Origin: Gymnothorax reevesii
Lineage: Eukaryota; Chordata; Actinopteri; Anguilliformes; Muraenidae
Direction: 5' to 3'
Assembly: GCA_029721435.1 (NCBI GenBank)
Contig: CM056577.1
Coordinates: forward strand, 114,884,219-114,948,218
Length of the DNA stretch: 64,000 bases
Below are positions 59,020 through 64,000 of the stretch, piece by piece. Both the position numbers and the translations under genes were made by a program. Every line of letters starts with the position of its first letter. Within the stretch, counting starts at the first letter, position 1. The notes beneath the pieces are model-generated. The model worked only from the letters and a program-made list of their open reading frames with translations, ran no database searches and was not told where the DNA came from.

Positions 59020-60758
59020 GCAAGGCTTTCCAAAAAAAGTAGGAACGGGCCAACTGAGGAGTAATGATGTGATTTGAAAGAGCTGATGTCAGCAGGTGAT
59101 TGCGATCATAATTTGGTATCAGAGCAGCATCCCGGGACGGTTTAGTCCTTCAGGAGCAAAAATGGGCTGAAGATTGCAAATTTCACCACAAACGCACAGA
59201 AAAAAATCTTTGAAAAGTTTCAAAACAATGTTCCTCACAAACAGATAGGAAGGCATTTGAATATGCCGTCCTCTACAGGGCATAAAACATTCAAAGGATT
59301 TAAGGAATCTGGAGGAATTGCTGAGCATTAAGGGCAAGGATGCAAAACCTTAGTAAAATACTTGTGATCTCTGATCACCCAGATGACACAGCATCATTTA
59401 TTTAACTATTAGCAGTATAACCACACTGGCTAAGGGTTACTGTGACAAACATTTGTCAAGCACAACAAGAAGCATCTACATCCACGAATGCCAGATAAAA
59501 CTTAACTGTGCATAAAGCAATAAATATATTAACAGTGTCCAAGAGTGTCATCAACTTCTCTGGGCAAATAACAAATAACAAAGTTATTTGTGGTGTATCA
59601 TCGCCGGTGGAAATATGTACTGAGGTCAAAAAAAAAAAAAAATTTCCAGTCTTATTTGGATGAAATGGATGCCGTGTGCGTTGAGCGAGATGAGGGAAGG
59701 ACGATCCAGACTGTTATCAGCAACAAGTCCAAAACTCATTCTGCAGAAACTGTTGCAGGTATGGGGCTGCGGCGGTGCCCTTGACAAGGGTAACCTCGAT
59801 GAAGGTAGGATTAAGGCTGCAAAGTACACAGCGATACTGAAGCGACATGCGCTGCCTTCAAGACAACATCTTTTCCAGAGACACCCATTCATATTTCAAC
59901 AGGACAATGAAAAACCGCCCAGTGCATGCATTACAAACACTCTCAGAAATAGGGGTACAGCAGGAGTCCATTTCTGTTCCCCAAGGTATTATGTTCCCTT
60001 TAGGACTAATTATGGGACCTCAAGGTACCTGTGTGAACCTTTTTAGGGTCTAAAAGGTACTTTTATGTTCCAAAAAAAATAAAAACCCACTTCTAAGGTA
60101 CAGCAGTACCTTTGCGGGTACTGGCCCAGTGAAAACCAAGGCTTGTCACTGCAGTACCCTCAAAGGTACTGCGGTTGTACCTTAGAAGTGGGTTTTTATT
60201 TGTTTTGAAACATAAAAGTACCTTTAAGACCCTAAAAAGGTTCACACAGGTACCTTAGGGTCCTATAATTAGCCCTAAAGGGCACATAAGTGCTGAATGT
60301 ACCTTGGGAAACAGAAATGGACTCATGCTGTACCTCTATTTCTGAGAGTGAAGGCATGGCCATGTGAGAGGGTGCAGGTCACGAATAGAACGCATGGGGC
60401 ACATTTTAGATTGCAAAATGCGACAACAAAGACCCAGAGCTGTTGCACACCTCAAGACTTCTTTGCTTGAAGAATGGGATAAAATTACACCTGAAACACC
60501 TAATCTCTTGGTGTTTTCAATCTCTAAATGTAACAAAGTGGCCAACACTTTACTGACACAAATTTTTTTAATTGTGTTTTAAGAATCAAAATTATGAAAA
60601 GTCTTTATTTTGAAAATCTGTTAAATTCATGCAAATAATAATAATGTGCGGTTGTATTGTTTTCTATGTGATACTGGTCAAAGAATTTACGAATCACAGC
60701 TTTCAGTTTTATCTTTAATACAACAAATTGTTTTAACTTTTTCTGATTTGGGGTTGTA
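59020..60758 (+). mobile_element. Tc1-like transposon (family A), with nested MITE
   Basis: Plus-strand frames, with shifts, follow the family transposase: a VLR-type block near 59660, then ALDKGNLDEGRIKAAKYTAI, LPSRQHLFQRHPFIFQQDNE at about 59850-59910 (the QQDN catalytic block), and after the nested insert KMRQQRPRAVAHLKTSLLEE, then WDKITPET at about 60417-60495. The right end TTTGGGGTTGTA at about 60747-60758 is the terminal repeat. The left end is eroded. Multiple frameshifts make it inactive. Confidence 0.8.
59938..60350. mobile_element. Palindromic CACTCTCAGAAATA-type MITE nested in Tc1
   Basis: 413 bp starting CACTCTCAGAAATAGGGGTA and ending in the complement, CTATTTCTGAGAGTG. Nearly the entire element is one imperfect palindrome built from GGTAC-containing words such as AAGGTACCT and CTTCTAAGGTAC. 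It splits a continuous Tc1 reading between CATTACAAA and AAGGCATGG. Superfamily is uncertain. Target duplication is at most 2-3 A residues. Confidence 0.8.
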
Positions 60759-60869
60759 CATCTGGATGGGTTTAAGTTTGGAGAAAACTAAAAGATACGC
60801 TCAATGCAATGCGGTTACAAACTGTTAAGTAGCGTGGTGGCCCTGTAATGATATTGGCAGCCATCTCAT

Positions 60870-61352
60870 GCAGCTCTCCATGAGTGTGTAATGGGAAAAT
60901 AATAAAAAAAACCTTTTCCAAGACCAAGTGCATCTTTTATAGTGCAAACACTATTGCTTCGTATTGTCCCCATATTCTAACATGAAAACTCCCCCACACC
61001 CACAGCAAAAAAAAAAAAGAAAGAAATTAAAGAACAGTTCCAAGAACACAAAGATTAAATGAAATGCCTTCCATGGCCAGCACAACCACCAACATCTAAA
61101 CATAATTGAACCGCAATGTGAAGTTGTGGAGAGCAGAGTGCAGACTACATTTTCACCCCCATTATCCCTGGAGAGCTGGATACTGTCTTTCTTGAAGAAT
61201 GGACCAATATCCTACTACACACAGTTCAAAATCTATGGGACAACACTCCTGGAAAAGATGAAACTTTTTTCAAGGCAAAGGTTATTCTTGATCATCACTA
61301 GTTATTTGGTATTCAGTTTGTTTACGCAAGTGGTTCTGAAAATTGTTTAACC
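60870..61352 (+). mobile_element. Tc1-like transposon relic, 3' part
   Basis: Plus strand, in broken frames, reads a Tc1 C-terminus: MPSMASTTTNI in place of the SPDLN block near 61065, then a helix LWRAECR near 61120, FLKNGPISYYTQFKIYG at about 61186-61240, and a degenerate KGG-type end near 61280. No left terminal repeat is recognised. Confidence 0.55.
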
Positions 61353-61354
61353 CC

Positions 61355-62035
61355 TCAAACGTTGGTGGACACAAATAATATTTATTTTAATAATATGTAT
61401 TTTAATTAAACATACAGTTCTATAAAATTTCAGTAAGGCAAAAAAAAACAAAAAAACACTCAAGTCAAAACCGTGATGGAGGCCTATGTCAAGTAAAGAG
61501 CGATACACATACTGAACCCACAGTCCGACAGATAATGCCATTAGATGATGTTATACTCTGGAGGATTTAGAATGATTGACATAGTGAATCATATGCCCTC
61601 GTGTTACGTTACACAACATTTTATCGGGGCCCTTATACCTGTTGGGCCCCGGTACAACGCACCGCTTGCACCGTTGACAGTTACGTCACTGAATATATAT
61701 ACTATATATATATATATGAAGTGTTGGCCTCAATTTATCTGTAATAGGACAATCTGTAATTTCTGTTAATATTTAAATTGACTATCTACTAAATTGACGG
61801 TGAGTCTATAAACGGTCACTAGTTTAGCAAATGTTATGTAATGTAGGAGACATGCCAATAGAAACGGGTAGAACGAATAAATGTTTTTTTAATGGAATTC
61901 GATCTGTTTTTACTGGAGTAGCTCTGCTATTCAAAATGATTGTTAGCAAATGGTTGCTACTATACTGATGCTAACTGCGAATCATTCTTAATGGGCTGAA
62001 TTCCAAGTGAAGTTAAACTTTTACGGTGACTGCAT
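61355..62035. other. Intron 1 sequence, one AT microsatellite
   Basis: An AT dinucleotide tract lies at about 61692-61717. The GGGGCCC motifs near 61626-61650 recall the end of an hAT repeat, but no structure supports that. Confidence 0.35.
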
Positions 62036-62039
62036 GTCA

Positions 62040-62975
62040 CATTTCTCTATGACTGTAAAGCCATCCTTGCCTAGCCAGCAGACGTTAGATACCTTTCCAT
62101 AGTCACCGCTCAGCAAGTTTAACCACTTCTAACTCATCAGTCCACAGAATATTGCCCCTAAAGTCTCGAGGGTCGTCAAGATATGTCTTTAGCGAATGTG
62201 ATATGAGGCTGAGCCTTGGTTTTCTTTTTAGTCAGCAGCGGTTTTTGCCTCGCATCTCTCCCATGAATGCTACTTTTGCCCAATCTCTTTCTTACCACAG
62301 CATTGTGTACACTAACCTTAAATTAAGCAAGTCAGGCCTGCAGTTCTTTAGATATTAAGGTGGGGTTCTTTTTTGACCTTTTTGACCTCTGGATGAGTCA
62401 TCAATGTGCATATGGAGGAATTTGGTTGGTTAGCCACTCCTGAGAAGGTTCATTACTGTTCCTGCGCTTGTAGACTACGGCTCTTACTGTGGTTTTTCGG
62501 AATCCCAGAGCCTTAAAACAGCTTTATAACCCTTTTCAGTCTGATGGATGTCAACAACTTTGCATCTGTTCATGAATACTTTAGATTGCAGCATCACAAG
62601 CTGTTTTTTTTTTTTTTTTGCCTCCTTTACATTACCAGACAGGTTCTGTTTAAGTGATGTTTAGATTCAAAGCGACTGGCAGTAATCACGCCTGGGTGTG
62701 TCAAATTGAAACCGAACACAATTATCAATTAAATTTGTTTAATTGGTTGATTTAGCATGTAGAGAGGCAATTACTTTTCCACATAGGGCCAGGTAGGGTT
62801 GCGGGGCTTTTTTCCTTCAATAAGTTACATCATAATTCAAAAGCTGCATTTTTGTTCATTTGGATCATCGATTTCTTATTTTAAAATTAGTTTGATGATC
62901 TGGAATACATAAGCATGACAAGCACGTAAACACAGAAGAAGTTGGGATGGGAGCAAATACTTTCAACAGCACTGT
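62040..62975 (-). mobile_element. Tc1-like transposon relic, 5' half
   Basis: The right end GGGAGCAAATACTTTCAACAG at about 62948-62968 and the subterminal block with AATTACTTTTCCACATAGGG at about 62770 are the 5' terminal repeat of the Tc1 group also seen at 26843-27770. On the minus strand, frames near 62330-62150 recall the transposase DNA-binding and linker part up to the first catalytic Asp (a W-VDG-type end near 62140). The C-terminal half is missing. Confidence 0.68.
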
Positions 62976-62979
62976 AATT

Positions 62980-63640
62980 TTCAGAAATCTCAAGAGATGT
63001 CAATGTGTAATAATCTCCAATACTTTATTCAGACGCTCACCAGCTTTACTGCTCTTTATGATGTCATCCTGAAAATGACTGATTTCCTGTGAAAATAGCT
63101 TTTTACGTTTCAAAAATATGCAGCTGATTTTATACAGAACAGCAGTTTCTTCTCTTTGAATTAAATATACAGTATTTTACATAAGCAAATTTTGTTTTTT
63201 TATTTGCAAGCTGTTGAAACATAATAAAACTGCTTTCACTAAAACTTCCTGGTTTGCCAGACGAGAGTTATGGCTAATTTATACTTCTGCATTGAATCTA
63301 TGTAGATCCATGCTGTAGCTGACGCATGAGGCCTACACCACTGAGAGCATTTATAATTGGGTGCTGCGTCAATCTGCAATAACACAGCCAGGAGCAGCCG
63401 GACATGCGTAGGAAATGTGATGCTAGCAAGTGGACCAATCACTGATGTTGCACTATGCTGGACCCTCACCACACATAAGTCATAGATTGAACAAAGAAGT
63501 ATAAATCAGGCCCTACACAGCAATATGAAAATGTATCTGCCCCACGTTTGCTGTCCTCAATTTTTTTCCATTTTTGTCATCGTAAATAACGACTTCGTAA
63601 GACAAGGAGAACATTCAGACAGAAAAATGTATTGATTATC
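62980..63640. other. Intron 1 sequence, no feature recognised
   Basis: No terminal repeats, arrays or exon-like frames. Confidence 0.4.
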
Positions 63641-63669
63641 TATGCTGCTTCTTACTGACAAGAGTCATA

Positions 63670-63860
63670 GTGGAGCTAGAGCCTATCCCAGTCGACTAGA
63701 CACAAAAGGCAGGGACACACCGTGTTCACTTATTTATTGCAAACACACCATTCAACCCCACATTCATGTCTAATGGCAATTTAGAGTCTCCAATTAGCTT
63801 GAAATGCTTGTCTTTGAATTGTGGGAGGAAATCCAAGCAAACATGGGGAAAACACAGAGG
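63670..63860 (+). repeat. Dispersed fish repeat fragment
   Basis: The words GGAGCTAGAGCCTATCCCAG, GGCAATTTAGAGTCTCCAATTA and TTGTGGGAGGAAATCCAAGC occur in this order in a repeat I know from many fish genomes. Its class is not certain to me. It is diverged and partial. Confidence 0.55.
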
Positions 63861-63874
63861 GCTCTAATTTCTTG

Positions 63875-64000
63875 GCGCAGCGCAGGGTGGCGCAGCCCAC
63901 GCAGTGGTAATTTCGTCCGGTGCTGCCCGCGCAGTGGTAATTTTGTGCGGTGCAACAGCGTGCACAGCCACTTTGACAATTTGGGAGACGGACTTGCGCC
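63875..64000. repeat. GC-rich repeat with two 30-bp tandem units, cut by window edge
   Basis: GCCCACGCAGTGGTAATTTC and GCCCGCGCAGTGGTAATTTT start two adjacent similar units (about 63896-63955). The preceding GGCGCAGCGCAGGGTGGCGC is typical of a GC-rich fish transposon end. It is incomplete at the window edge. Confidence 0.45.

Larger units (their letters stand above)
55579..64000 (-). other. ptpru: ptpru intron 1 (partial)
   Basis: Starts at the exon 2 acceptor and runs off the right edge. I find no signal-peptide exon in these 8.4 kb on the minus strand. The promoter and exon 1 therefore probably lie beyond the window. Confidence 0.7.

Overview
The window is vertebrate nuclear DNA, almost certainly from a teleost fish. 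It is AT-rich, intron-dominated, and full of fish-type Tc1/mariner, hAT, L2, L1 and LTR remnants. Nothing looks bacterial or viral. Family assignments below come from reading the translation and recalling known families; no search was run.

The only convincing host gene is the receptor-type protein tyrosine phosphatase ptpru, on the minus strand. Two coding exons are present: exon 2 (55450-55578, 129 bp) and exon 3 (12835-13106, 272 bp). Together they encode most of the N-terminal MAM domain. Splice sites are canonical, the phases agree (1/1, then 1/0), and the junction codon is restored as glycine. Intron 2 is therefore 42,343 bp. Intron 1 runs off the right edge and intron 3 off the left edge; I see neither exon 1 nor exon 4.

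The rest is intron filled with transposon debris, much of it nested, which gives a relative insertion order. At 1-2560 an L2 LINE tail is split by a ~1.4 kb LTR with a 5-bp target duplication (TSD), and that LTR is itself split by an internally deleted hAT (8-bp TSD) and carries a MITE-like insert. At 10136-12303 lies an internally deleted L1 with both ends and a 13-bp TSD. Copies of one Tc1-like family lie at 14620-16165, 37735-39892 and 59020-60758, and each is interrupted by a different element: a TTAA-flanked MITE, a hAT MITE, and a 413-bp MITE. A second Tc1 family at 19560-20515 is interrupted by a 320-bp solo LTR. A hAT derivative at 52814-54833 is interrupted by a TA-flanked Tc1 derivative.

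Less easily explained items are: a 172-bp CpG-rich module present twice in inverted orientation at about 96% identity (37501-37672 and 41416-41587); a plus-strand copy of the first coding exon of an ARL8-type small GTPase with an intact donor site but changes at conserved residues (44281-44403); two long-TIR elements of unassigned superfamily with 4-bp flanking repeats (44725-45186 and 56844-57779); and a 72-bp fold-back insert inside a Tc1 terminal repeat (35713-35784). I see no tRNA, rRNA, CRISPR or operon-like structure.
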